From the NCBI GenBank assembly GCA_015039365.1, contig WION01000056.1, positions 124,001-188,000 of the forward strand: 64,000 nucleotides of DNA, written 5' to 3'. Below the pieces are notes generated by a model. The model was given only the letters and a program-made list of their open reading frames with translations. It had not been told where the DNA came from and did no database searches. Shown piece after piece: positions 1 to 10,004 of the stretch (position 1 is the stretch's first letter; the number at the start of each line of letters is the position of its first letter). The position numbers and the translations under genes were made by a program. This stretch comes from Amanita rubescens. Its lineage: Eukaryota > Basidiomycota > Agaricomycetes > Agaricales > Amanitaceae.

Positions 1-296
1 AGCATAAGGGGAACGACAAGTAAGGTATGCATAAGAAAATAAACATGTCCGACGTATCATGTAAGCATAATGCGGGAGTCCGTACCGTGTTGTAACACAC
101 GTAGTAGGTTAGACCTCGAGTTGCCTGCTCATGTGCAAGTGTCAAGGCTGCATAGCTGTCGCCCTTGGGATTGACATCACTTCTCTCGGACACTGATGAT
201 CTGTAAACATGGGAGGAGGCAGCCTGTATTGCGCAATGACCGCATGCTCAACCATTAACTAATCTATATACGTACGTGTGTGTTTTTATCGCGTGC

Positions 297-827
297 TCAA
301 GCTCTGTTAAAATCATCTCCAAGAATCATTTGCGCGTGCCACCACATGTCAAACTCCGTACAGACTTCCTTTCCTTTAGCATCGTGACAGTATAATAGGC
401 CGGGTTGGACCAGAAGACGGGCTATTTCTTTGTTGATGTTGAGATAGATCGTATTTGTGCAAACGGAAAACTTGATGGTGTCTTCATCACAGACAAGTGG
501 CCGGTAAGCCAAGCGGATCTATTATGTTGTGAATATGGTTGACGTGAAGAACATTCTTTCCCATACATTGATAAACTCATCCTGCAAATTTAGTTTCAAT
601 GAGCACCCCGTAACCACCTGATGAAAGAGCCTTGCTCGTAGACCACGGTCGAGTCGTGCTTGCGCGTATTGCTGCGAAGTTACAAGGTTATCTTTCGTCT
701 CACGAGGGTGCCCGATTCCTTCGATCCAACGCGTAAACCGCATGATGAACAGGCAGCAAAGGTTGTAAGTTGCGGGATCGTCCACATCTGTAGCATGCCA
801 ACGAATTAGCGGAATGACGTCTCCGGG
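297..827 (-). pseudogene. 3' part of a split gene: HECT-like C-lobe
   Basis: Two exons are readable on the minus strand, 827-567 and 518-297, joined by a 48-nt GT..AG intron; the frame ends in TGA at 299-297. The encoded segment contains VVTGCSLKL and, near the end, FSVCTNTIYL. The order VTG-x..L followed by a Thr-Cys-Asn-like motif resembles the C-lobe of HECT ubiquitin ligases, where that Cys carries ubiquitin; this is my inference from spacing. The frame runs straight into the gypsy LTR at 827/828 and continues in phase in the other half, whose last codons before the LTR are at 26916-26920. Removing the element and one target-site copy restores a continuous reading frame, so this is one gene cut in two. 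Confidence 0.7.
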
Positions 828-1257
828 TGTTAAGTTTGTTCGTTCACTGATAAGTCAAGCCTATCAGGCACCGTAGGTTCCTCAAGGGAGTTCTGGCACT
901 TAAGAACGTTCAAGAAATAAGAGTGTTATTGGATAAGTCCTCAAGGGAGCTTATACGATAACAAGACAGATTCTGACTGTTAAAACTAGACTGAGGTCTA
1001 GTCGTATATTTGCGTGTCTTATATAGTACAAGGTATATACGCAAATATAGTAAGTAGGAATGCATGTGATAACGAAACGGTCGCATGTGATAATGAAACA
1101 GTTTACATGTGATAATCGACATGCATGTGATAAAATGAAATGGCATATGATAAACGATGAATGTTCCTGAAGGAACGCATATGCAAACAGTGACATAGGA
1201 GGAATAACGGAAGTGATAAGATAAGAAAAAGATAGGCCATGACGTACGTTTGTAACA
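828..1257 (-). repeat. 3' LTR of the gypsy element
   Basis: 430 bp, TGTTAAG...GTAACA on the plus strand. It is the same length as the copy at 26486-26915 and differs at four positions, all A/G transitions on the plus strand; three of the four are CpG/CpA differences. Just inside it (1258-1272) is a pyrimidine stretch, i.e. a purine tract (GGAGAAGGG) on the coding strand, where the plus-strand primer of an LTR element is expected. ORFs inside the LTR are not protein-like. Confidence 0.93.
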
Positions 1258-1272
1258 TAGCCCTTCTCCTAC
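1258..1272 (-). other. Polypurine tract of gypsy element
   Basis: Directly abuts the internal edge of the 3' LTR. On the element's coding strand it reads as a purine-rich GGAGAAGGG run, the position and composition expected for the plus-strand DNA primer. Confidence 0.6.
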
Positions 1273-1314
1273 ATACGAAGTCCAATATTCACCGAATATT
1301 GAAATAATTTGTGA

Positions 1315-3012
1315 CTACGTGTCACGATTGTGTTCGGCATCGCTGTCATAGGTGTAAGAGTCTTCGTTTCCTTGCCAAGGATGACGGCGGCGGCGGCGGT
1401 TATCGGTAAGATGTTCTTGAAGAGTCGGTCGCTCTTCTCGTGTATTGGAGGCAGTCATAGTGGCGACAGGACGTGACTGTCCTCGTGTCGATTGGCCTCG
1501 GCGATTTCCAAGGTTTCGTCGTGACGGTGGGGGTCCGGTGGTAGTAGTGGTGAAGCGGTTGCCCGGTGGGCGAGTATTTGTTCCTCGTCGTCTTCTTTCG
1601 ATAAGCGGGGAAGGTTCGCCTTGTTCGAGTTGGGCGGAATCAATAGTGGTAGCGGGTGAAGCGGTAGAAATTCGTTGTTCAGGGATTTGTTCAAACGGCG
1701 TGGGTAGCGACAATTGTGTTATAGCGTCTGGATAAGTGGGGGGAGGGGTTTCCTCATGTACCGGTCCTCGGCGGATTTCTCGTCGTTGATGGTGTTCGGT
1801 AGTGTGATGTGGGGCTCCGCACATGTAACAGCCTTGAGTTCCAGGGATGTCTTCTCCTTCAAAGGCTAGGTTATTTGGTTCGAACGATACTAATCGTTCA
1901 GCTGAGGGATCAGGTCCGTGCAGGTGAAAGATAGTACGACGTGTCGGATTTTCAGGAATAGGGACATCGCGTCCTTCAATTGTATGTCCTGTTTGAAGTG
2001 CGATGATGGCGGCGTCTTGGTATTCGTTACTGGTATTAGGTCTGTTAGGGTTACGATCGTGTCTCCATACGAGATTGTTAATCGTCATTTGTAGTTGTCG
2101 TAGTATAGTTACATCCCAACCATCAGGAGTCATCATTGGGTTGAGACGGTCACTAAGGGTTCGAATACGTTCGAACGTAGCATTGACGGGAGTGCGGGGA
2201 AATACAGGGCGTCCGTGCATCCAGGCCATGCCAGTGTCTAAAGCGGGTTGTTGTGTTGGTTGGATGAAATGGTGACGATGTCCGGCAGTGGTAAGATGGA
2301 CTGCTTCCTCGAGGTATACGTCTCCTCGTAAGTCACAGAACCAATGAATATTGTTCCAGATCATCAAGGTGATCCAGCGGTTGCGTTGCGGTTCTCGGAA
2401 CCGGCGAGTGAGATTGATAATGACGTTAACGAGGGCCATCAGATCAGGGCGAACATATCTATTCAAGATGAACAGATAGTTGTTGGCAAAGGTCCAGGAC
2501 GTGAACAACGTCCAGATTCGGTAAAAGGCTCGTCGAATAATCGGATCGACGAAGGAAGGGATGGCGTAGTGCGTCAAGATGACGTCAATAGCAGGGATAT
2601 CAGGTGCAGGCACATTAAAATTGTCGTCGTTGACAGAAGCGTGCTGAAATAAGAACCTAGGAATAGGTCCTTCGGCAGGGAGTCTAGGCGCTGGGCTCAT
2701 AGACCGAGTATAGGTTTCCCTCATTAAATCTAATGGGGTGTAAAGGGGCCTTGGCAATGGGGTGTTTTCTGGGAAGACAATAGGAATCGAGATAGGATTG
2801 ACGAGTCTTTCATTGATCTCGTCATCGGTGATGGCGTTAGCGGTGACGACATCGAGTTCGGCGGCGACAGCGTTAGCGGCAGCAGAAATGGCGGCGGTGG
2901 TTGCAGCATTGGTGGCGGCGATGGTCCTTGCTCTTTCAAGGTAGTTGTTAACGAGTTCTTCGTCGATAGGAGGAATTCCCATAGTAAAAGCGGTGGTATT
3001 GAACATGAGCAA
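1315..3012 (-). CDS. Accessory ORF between pol and 3' LTR of the gypsy element
   Basis: A 565-codon open frame in the same sense as gag-pol, lying between the end of pol and the 3' LTR. The N-terminal part is Ala/Asn/Thr-rich and alpha-helical in character. A central region rich in Trp, Arg and His follows. There is a CCHH-like cluster CYMCGAPHHTTEHH around residue 390, then a Pro/Thr/Arg-rich tail. The cluster resembles a retroviral zinc knuckle in spacing but ends in His rather than Cys. Gypsy elements normally end their coding capacity with integrase, so this is extra. I do not recognise the family. The ORF is long and undamaged although other parts of the element are broken, which suggests coding use; it may be joined by splicing to the ORF at 3268-3903. 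Confidence 0.6.
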   Translation of the reverse strand: MLMFNTTAFTMGIPPIDEELVNNYLERARTIAATNAATTAAISAAANAVAAELDVVTANAITDDEINERLVNPISIPIVFPENTPLPRPLYTPLDLMRETYTRSMSPAPRLPAEGPIPRFLFQHASVNDDNFNVPAPDIPAIDVILTHYAIPSFVDPIIRRAFYRIWTLFTSWTFANNYLFILNRYVRPDLMALVNVIINLTRRFREPQRNRWITLMIWNNIHWFCDLRGDVYLEEAVHLTTAGHRHHFIQPTQQPALDTGMAWMHGRPVFPRTPVNATFERIRTLSDRLNPMMTPDGWDVTILRQLQMTINNLVWRHDRNPNRPNTSNEYQDAAIIALQTGHTIEGRDVPIPENPTRRTIFHLHGPDPSAERLVSFEPNNLAFEGEDIPGTQGCYMCGAPHHTTEHHQRREIRRGPVHEETPPPTYPDAITQLSLPTPFEQIPEQRISTASPATTIDSAQLEQGEPSPLIERRRRGTNTRPPGNRFTTTTTGPPPSRRNLGNRRGQSTRGQSRPVATMTASNTREERPTLQEHLTDNRRRRRHPWQGNEDSYTYDSDAEHNRDT

Positions 3013-3267
3013 TCCTTCTCACATGATCCAGATGTCTTCAGGGGTGGTGTCGGGACGTGGTCCGCTGTAACGAGCCGATTCCGGCTACGTTGGAACCGAT
3101 CTCCGAAACCTTCCGAAGCTCCCCGAAGCACTCCGAGCCTATGCTCGATCCCAGAGGATGATCGTTTGTGTTCGGACGCATGCACAGGCCTCGGACTCGG
3201 TGCAGGATTCATCACATGGTCACCTCGTGCCTCCGTAGTATATATACCATTGTGTACGTAGTTGTAG

Positions 3268-3903
3268 TTAGTGAATTATCACCCCATTACTGCTCCGAGT
3301 TCGATTCCTTTTGTTCCCTTCGTTCCTCGGTGCTTCGGACACCTTCCACTCGTTCACCTTCGCATTCGGCACCCCCAGGACTGACCTCCGAAGCCCCTTT
3401 GGCCGAACGCACTTCCGCATCGGCCTTCTTCTGATCGTTTCACCGCGTGCGTAGGTGATGACCATTTGGTCTCTGGTGGCAAATACTTGAGCTACCATTT
3501 CCTGCATCTCAAGTGGCACAGGAGTATTAGGGGGAATAGCATTCCCCATATCTGTGACGTTTCGCATTAGTTCTTCTATCGTAGAATTGTTCGATGATGG
3601 AAGGGTATAGGACGAATCAGAAGATAAAGAGTCTTCATTTCGGGGTATGAATTCCTCGTCAGAAGGAATTATAGGGAACCATTCTGTACCGATAGATGTA
3701 TAATGTAACATACAGACGGGAGGAGGAATTGGCAATGGCGCGGGTGATTCCTCTCTAGAAGGGGTCGGGGGGACGGTTTCCTCGACGACTGTTGAAGCAG
3801 CTGGAGTAGCAGTGGCGGACAGGTTGTTAATGGGGGAGGACATGGTTTCAAGAACGGCGTTTTCATGATTTACGAGTAGTGGGGATAATTGCTGTGATTC
3901 CAT
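3268..3903 (-). CDS. Second accessory ORF, overlapping the end of pol
   Basis: 211 codons on the same strand as pol. Its ATG (3903) lies inside the last 41 nt of pol, in another frame, so the two overlap. The product is Ser/Pro/Glu-rich and low in hydrophobic residues at the start, then has a short ordered-looking stretch (MQEMVAQVFATRDQMV). The last 50 residues are Arg-rich and may be read-through of an intron, because GT and AG signals occur between here and the 3012 ORF. No family recognised. It is either an independent accessory protein or the first exon of a larger spliced product including 1315-3012. Confidence 0.4.
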   Translation of the reverse strand: MESQQLSPLLVNHENAVLETMSSPINNLSATATPAASTVVEETVPPTPSREESPAPLPIPPPVCMLHYTSIGTEWFPIIPSDEEFIPRNEDSLSSDSSYTLPSSNNSTIEELMRNVTDMGNAIPPNTPVPLEMQEMVAQVFATRDQMVITYARGETIRRRPMRKCVRPKGLRRSVLGVPNAKVNEWKVSEAPRNEGNKRNRTRSSNGVIIH

Positions 3904-4168
3904 GTTGTTCCTTATATTCGTTTAAGGTCTCCTCGGAGTGTTCTAGGTTTTCCTCGGTTTCCCATGAATTGTCAGATGTTGGATAGCCTTTCCATTTGAC
4001 TAAAAATTGCCATTGGTTTCCTTTTCTTCGGTGCGAGACAATTGTCTCGATTTCGTATTCTTCTTTGTTATCTATAAGGTCTGGGGTTGGTCTAGTAAAG
4101 TTTGGACCATGTGTTTCGTTCTCGTGGTAAGGAGTAAGGAGTGAAACATGAAAAACGGGGTGAATCTT
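3863..4168 (-). CDS. gypsy pol, part 3: integrase tail and chromodomain
   Basis: The minus-strand frame opens at the target-site copy of element A and ends in TGA at 3865-3863. It reads HPVFHVSLLTPY, the usual integrase C-terminal GPY/F-type end. A classic chromodomain follows, beginning YEIETIVSHRRKG and continuing FLVKWKGYP with the later WE of the aromatic cage. Chromodomains at the end of integrase define the chromovirus branch of Ty3/gypsy and steer insertion toward methylated histone H3 (family knowledge). It was contiguous with the integrase core (6092-6875) before element A inserted: the frames meet exactly when element A and one 9-bp duplicate are removed. Confidence 0.9.
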   Translation of the reverse strand, partial: KIHPVFHVSLLTPYHENETHGPNFTRPTPDLIDNKEEYEIETIVSHRRKGNQWQFLVKWKGYPTSDNSWETEENLEHSEETLNEYKEQHGITAIIPTTRKS

Positions 4169-6091
4169 GAGGTCATTACACTCCCCCCCCCTTACCCATA
4201 GGAATCCTATAGGAATTGTCGGATTCCTATAGGATTCCTATAGGATTCTGATACATATGGTTGTCAGCCATTTTGGCTGAGAAATCCTACTTCATTCCAA
4301 TGAGAGTCCTATTGGAGTTATTGGACTTTAATAGGAGTGAATAGGACTCATCCTATGGGAGATTAATAAGAGTTTAATCATACATATATCACAATGCTAT
4401 GTGGAAGCCAGCATTAGCAGTGGCCACATTGCCATTGTCACATTTCCACTTGACACCTAAATTGTGAGAAAACTAGTACCTCTGGTAACACTGCTGGTAT
4501 GTATATAGCCTATACTTGTGAACATGAGCCGCAGGTGCACTTTGAGATACATAGTTATTCCAAGGTTAAATGTAATGAGGCTGAGTCTTATGTGACCCAA
4601 GCCCTGCAAGATGTTTTAACACAACTTTAACACCACTGCAGTGGCAAGCACCACATGTCAAGGTGGACCATGCTGTGAGAAGCAAAGGAAACATGTGATG
4701 GCTCTGATCCTAGTCACATAATCCTGGTTGTCCTTGAGTTGGATTTGCCACTTGGTGGCCCATAGTCTCCAAATTAGTTGTTTCTCTCATTTAACTGGGC
4801 ATGTTTACTAAATTGTAGACAATTGTTGAGAGGTGGAAGTTGACAATTACCATGTCAGCCACCATTAAAGAGTCACTGATCTGTTTATGGTATGGACTCC
4901 CAAATTATGCACACCTGATTGGTTGGACAGGCCCACTTATTTTTCTACTTACTCATTTTACTATATGTATGGTTGACTAATTCAGTGTGTCATTGTTCTC
5001 TTGATTATGGAGTTCAATACATATGTTTTTAGTGTGGATGTTTAGTAGGCTGGTTGTCATTATGCTGCTAACAACTACTCACCACCATGTGATCACCAGA
5101 TAACCAACATAACCAACAACTCGTCTCTGCTCCCAGTTCTGAGTCCTCCCCTAGTTGAAACTTGACTTCAATACATACATAGTAGCCACAAATCCTCATA
5201 ACCACAACCTTCTCACATTTGTTCATGACATCTGACAACTCTCTCTGCAATGTCATAGGTGATTGATGGCCACTGTTGCCAGCAACAACAGTGGCCACAT
5301 TGTGGAAATTGATCATGACACAACCACTGGATCTGATTCATACTAAGTGGCAATCTCTACACTGCAACTGCACATGGAGCCCACTTTTGGCATGCAGGTA
5401 GAGTTGATCATGTTGGCCTTGACCCATAGGTGACTACATCCACTACTGTTGACCTCTGAAGCAATTACTCACTGTTGAACAAGTCACTGCAAGTGATTGA
5501 CTTCTGCTACCATTGAACCATCAGCAACCTCAACTTCCTACAACAGACCAAACTACACTGACTATCACATCACCAGAAATCCTTGACTGAATTGTGTTGC
5601 ATTGTGGCTTTGCAAGTGGTCATGGCACATGGAATGGTGATGGTGACATAATTCTTGCATGTTGTTGATGAAATGAGTTTTGGCATTTTTAATTATTTTT
5701 ACTTGTCAATTCTCTCAGACTTGTCTGAAAAAATGTATTTTGCAAATATCTCAAGTTTGGCTTTATTTGGTCCCCAAATCCCTACATGCCCTAGATCACA
5801 TGATTTTTCTGCATTTTTAAAGTATTTTTGAGATTTTATTGCAAGCATAAATAACACCAAACAATACCAAACAACAATTTACAGCCCCTCCAAACTCATA
5901 CCTTCAAAAAATGCTGTCAAATGATGCCCATATTGTTTATTTTGTGCAAACAAACATAAACAAATGCAAATATCTACTTTGGGAACATTTTTAGCATTTT
6001 TCAAAATCTTATCAGATTGTTATCAGAATCCTATAGGAATCCCTGATTCCTATAGGACTCTTATCATACTGGGGGGGGAGTGTAAAGTACT
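4169..6091. mobile_element. Element A: C-run-tipped TIR transposon, non-autonomous, 9-bp TSD
   Basis: 1,923 bp between perfect 9-bp direct repeats GTGAATCTT (4160-4168 and 6092-6100). The right tip read inwards is AGTACTTTACACTCCCCCCC; the left tip read inwards is GAGGTCATTACACTCCCCCC. Just inside both tips are arrays of short palindromes of the type ATTCC-TATA-GGAAT. No ORF of protein character is present. Internal AT-rich text, including a TTTTGCAAATATC block and a GCCAGCAACAAC block, is shared with elements B and C. The 9-bp duplication is what Mutator-like elements make (family knowledge); I cannot assign a transposase. Confidence 0.85.
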
Positions 6092-6875
6092 GTGAATCTT
6101 CCATCTTGGGGGAAGTTCAAGTTTAGCGGTGACAGGTCCTAAGATCTTCTCGATCTTGAACGGTCCTTCTCGTCTAGGCGAGAATTTTCTTATTTGTCCT
6201 GTTTTCAGGTTTCGTGAGTCTAGCCATACCAAGTCTCCTTTTTTAAATGTGGGAGATTTCCCTTTGACACGTTGAGTCATTAGCTGTCTGGCTAATTCGT
6301 GTGCAGCGAGAGCTTCGTCTCGTATTTGCATTAAGACCTTGAAGCGGTCTTCAGCGGCGGGTACGTTGATTCGCGAGAATGCTGTGGGGATAGCCACAGG
6401 CTCTATTCCAAACATGATTTCAAACGGCATCATCTTGGTAGATTGATGTATCCGTTGATTGTGCGCGAATTCTGCTAATGGCAGATGATCTTTCCACTGT
6501 TTTGGATGATCAGCGCAGTATAACCGGAGGTAGGTTTCTAGCTCCTGATTGAGTCGTTCCGATTCTCCGTCAGTTTGCGGATGAAAGGCGGTTGACTTTC
6601 TATGATCAATTCCGAAGATTTTGCAGATTTCTTCGAAAACTTTGGAGGTAAATTGTGGTCCTCTATCGGATATGAGGATTGTCGGTAACCCGTAACGTTT
6701 GTAAATGTCGTTAATGTAAGAATTGGCGGTATCCATAGCGGTAAAAGATTTTTTGCATGGTATGAATATTACGCCCTTTGTTAAGCCTTGATCGACCACG
6801 GTCAAAACAGAATCAAAACCGTCGATAATTGGCAGATCTGTGATGAAGTCCATCGAAACTTGTTCGAATGGGCGT
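6092..6875 (-). CDS. gypsy pol, part 2: integrase core
   Basis: The minus-strand frame begins at the TG..CA insertion boundary (6875) and runs to the element A target site. It has the retroviral integrase catalytic core: the first Asp in SMDFITDLP, the second Asp in ISDRGPQFTS, and the Glu in HPQTDGESERLNQ. This is a D,D-35-E pattern with the E in TDGESER. A basic, Trp-containing DNA-binding tail follows. ORF callers that begin at a Met further upstream (6931) include codons belonging to the inserted LTR. The frame joins pol part 1 through the 4-bp target copy ACGC. Confidence 0.92.
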
Positions 6876-7170
6876 TGTGGTAGGGACATTCGGCGTACCG
6901 ATGCCCTACCGACTTTTCTATTTTTGGACATTTCCTATTTTTGACCTCACATACGATCGTGATCGTTTACTTCCTACGACGACAATTATTATATCTCTTT
7001 GACGACATTCGCTATCATCATCTACCTTATGCTATCCTCTCCAGGCTACTGACCACTATTTTCAACTCGTTTGCGCTATCACTTCTCACGGTACAGCCAC
7101 ATTGATGCCTCGTGCAAACTTTTCTCATACACATGTCCGTTATCTTGCCACGTCGTTACTTACCAATCTC
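6876..7170 (-). mobile_element. Probable solo LTR inserted in gypsy pol (left piece)
   Basis: Together with 18155-18923 this forms a 1,064-bp insertion that, on the minus strand, starts TGTCGTCG and ends CTACCACA, i.e. TG..CA. It is flanked by ACGC (plus strand GCGT at 6872-6875 and 18924-18927). Removing it together with element B and one ACGC copy joins the H2C2 zinc-finger part of pol to the integrase core in frame. No coding frame was seen, so a solo LTR left after LTR-LTR recombination is the simplest reading. A 5-bp duplication with one changed base is also possible. Its parent family is unknown. Confidence 0.65.
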
Positions 7171-7223
7171 AGTACTTTACACTCCCCCCCCAGTCCGATT
7201 AGACTCCGACAGACTCCTAGGAC

Positions 7224-7372
7224 CACCTGTTAAGCCGGCAATCAACTGCTAATTAGCCAGGGACACAGGCCCTGTGTCCCTTGCTAATTAGCGAGCTTCT
7301 TCGCTCAATCTCTCACTTTCAATAATTCCCGTTAATTATTAAGTTGAATTTCAGTTATTTCTGCTCCTACCA
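7224..7372 (+). repeat. Left 149-bp terminal inverted repeat of the KDZ element
   Basis: Pairs with 15558-15706 with about five mismatches. It contains an internal hairpin (arms GGGACACAGG / CCTGTGTCCC with a 1-nt spacer, 7260-7280) flanked by GCTAATTAGC-like steps, likely transposase-binding or cruciform-forming sequence (inference). Confidence 0.92.
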
Positions 7373-7488
7373 CACATTTCTCCCATGTGATACAGCTTGA
7401 ATAGTTTCGGCGTGTTACGCGGTCACGGGAAAGATTAACTTCAACTCGTATTCACTGGTATTGTATGTACAAAGGGCTAATTATTGAG

Positions 7489-9854
7489 CTAATCATCATT
7501 AAAATCACTACCGGATGGTGGGCTCTCTTCATCTGAAGAAATAATTGGCCTACTCTTGAAAACGCGACTGGTCCGGTGGCCCGTCTTGGAACGGGTTTGC
7601 ATGCGGGAAGGCACGGAAGGGGTTCCCGATGGCTCGTTCTCCCCCCTGTCGCTGCCATTTTCTTCCTCGTCGGCGCATTCTTCGTCGTCAGGCTGTTGAA
7701 CCGCTCGCTTCTTCCTCGGCTTCCCCTTGTCACTACGCTGCTTCCGTTTACGGCCGACAGACTCGCCGGCCGCTTCCCGTTCTTTGATTGATTCCACGTG
7801 GAGTCGTACTTCCCGCTCCGTGATCCTGACCCAATGACAATCATGGGCTCTCAGTGCTTGTCCAAGCTGCCGAAGTTCATCCATGCTTGTGAGACTTGCA
7901 GGATTCGTGAATTTGATGTTCTCCGGCCATCCGACGAGCTTGACGCGATATTTCTGTACAAACTTGTCGTAATTCACATAGTTCATGCTAATATTATCCA
8001 TATTGGTAATACGCTCTGTCATCAGTTAGAATTCCGCGTCACGACAGGAAGGATGAAAAACTTACTGAGACCACCGAGAATGAAGTTACTGCACTGCGCC
8101 CGAAGACCTGGCCATGAATCTGCCTTTTTTCCAGCTAGAATGGGTGTTAGAAAGGTGACTAAGCACGAAAAACTTGAGACTTACCTTGCCCGTGTGAACA
8201 AGCCCAATTCTCGAACTGGCGCAGGAGGCTCCACGCGTCAATCTTGAGGACTTCGGTAAAAAAAGACTCGGTATTTGCCGTTGCAATCCATCCTGGAATA
8301 CCAGAGTCCCGGACGTCGCCCCTGCTTGCAAACAAAAATACGTGCGCGCCCGTCCGCGACGCTAAGTTGTCGGCCTATGATGAACGTTAGTAAGAACGAT
8401 ACACCGATAAATGCAAACTTACCTCCTGTGATAAACGTTGGATCGTGAATCGCATGTCCTGCGCAGCAGAGATGTTTGACGCTCTAGCCCCCTTTTTCTT
8501 AAGGTCGCGGTGGTCCTCCAGCTCCTGCAGTAGCTCGCTCTTTTCGTCCGCAGTCAATTCTTGCATTATTTCTTCAATGTTGATCATGTTTTGGACTTCG
8601 AGCAGCTTCAACCGATTTCCCTCTTCCCGGCCTGCGGACAGATGTGAGAATAGTACAAAATCCAGCAAAAGAGCTTACCTTCATTGAGTTCTTTTGCTTT
8701 CTTGTGGAGGATGGCGTTCTTAAGATTTGGTTTGCGCGTTGATTTCAGTGTTGATGACGAACATAACAAGACGCGGATGTAATCTTCTTTTTTCCTGAAT
8801 TTCTCTGCCAGTTCCTCAACCAACTTGTCTCGGAGTACGTGGAATGCCTTGACCTCAGCCAGTAAGGCTTCTCCATTTTCTTTTATCTGCGCGCTTCTCA
8901 TTTTTATGGTCTGGCGTTCTGCGTGAGTCCTGGGGCGATAGACGCGTGACCGAATTGGCTGTACAACGGCTGTTGGTAAGCGTTTGGCCCACGTGTCTAA
9001 CGACTCGGCGGCCGTGGGACCATCTTCTCCCTCACTGGCAGCTGTTCGCAATAGCTCGCGCTGATGATTGAGTCGAACCATATACTCTTTGACCCGCTCG
9101 TCGTCAACAGGATGCTCGTCAGCAGCAGGAGGCTCGTCTTCATCATGATTCTCGTCAGCAGCAGGATCGCCATCCTTGAATACAATAACATAACCATTAG
9201 CTTTATGAGTACGTGAAATCACTTACAGAATCATTTCCCAACGGAGTCTGACGTCTCGTTCCAGCGTTTCCCACTGGCCTTTGGGGATCCGTGGAAGGGC
9301 GAGCCTGGGTACTGAAATGCAATATGTCAGTATTGATATTTCGGTTGGACTACTTGTTTAACTTACATTCGATTCTGACGGCGCGCGCTCGTGGGCGCAT
9401 TAGATGATGTTCCCGTACTGTTCGACGACATCTGGAATCCGGAAGATCCAACTTCCTGTCGTCTTCGGTGATTTGGGTATAATATTGGTTCCGGGGGATT
9501 ATTCTCTTCATATACAGAATTACGGTTGACGATATTATAGTTTTTAGGTTGCTGTAAATTTGAAGGAGCGTGTGGTCGTGTGTGAGATGCCGAAGGAGTA
9601 ATGACTGGCGGTTTAGTAGCGTGCGGGGAGTTCAACGAACTAGGTGGCGTATTCAGTGGACCGAAGGTTCGTCGGCCTCCTGTAATTGTAGCCCTTGCTG
9701 AGATAGGGATATAGCCTCTTCCTCTTCCTATACCCGTGTCCAATGACGATGCCGTGCAGCGGCGGTGGTGCGTCAAGGACGAGGAAGCCTTTCCGTGGCT
9801 TCGAGAAGATGGATTCCCTGGGCGAGCATTCTCGTCCTCGCAGGAATTGCTCAT
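7489..9854 (-). CDS. KDZ partner gene, 687-aa protein of unknown function
   Basis: Seven exons on the minus strand: 9854-9367, 9311-9227, 9174-8679, 8631-8423, 8374-8185, 8134-8066, 8015-7489. All splice sites are GT..AG and the sum is 2,064 nt, giving an open 687-residue frame. The N-terminus is disordered (Ser/Pro/Asn-rich). Acidic and Lys/Glu-rich coiled-coil sequence follows. The C-terminal half has the blocks RTGAHVFLFASRG, FENWACS and YRVKLVGWPENIKF, and a basic/acidic tail. From memory, blocks of this kind recur in Agaricomycete hypothetical proteins linked to KDZ transposases; the function is not known. It lies 150 bp head-to-head from the next gene, suggesting a shared promoter. Confidence 0.82.
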
Positions 9855-10004
9855 GGAGCCGCCAGCAGCCGGAATAAGGTGGGCGCCAATGGGAAAACTT
9901 GCGACTTAACAATGATCCATTAAATAATTCCCAACACGTGGGAAGTTGAACATTGAGTTCTGACACATTTTATTTGCATCCACTAACACACACACACCCC
10001 AACC
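9855..10004. promoter_or_regulatory. Short divergent intergenic region inside the KDZ element
   Basis: 150 bp separate the start codons of the 687-aa partner gene (minus) and the 267-aa gene (plus). It contains an ACACAC run just before the plus-strand ATG. A bidirectional promoter is the obvious reading, but no specific factor site is recognised. Confidence 0.4.

Noticed and set aside
910..1285. Several 60-80-aa ORFs on the minus strand
   Set aside because: They lie within the gypsy LTR, repeat exactly at 26568-26854, and have no protein-like composition.
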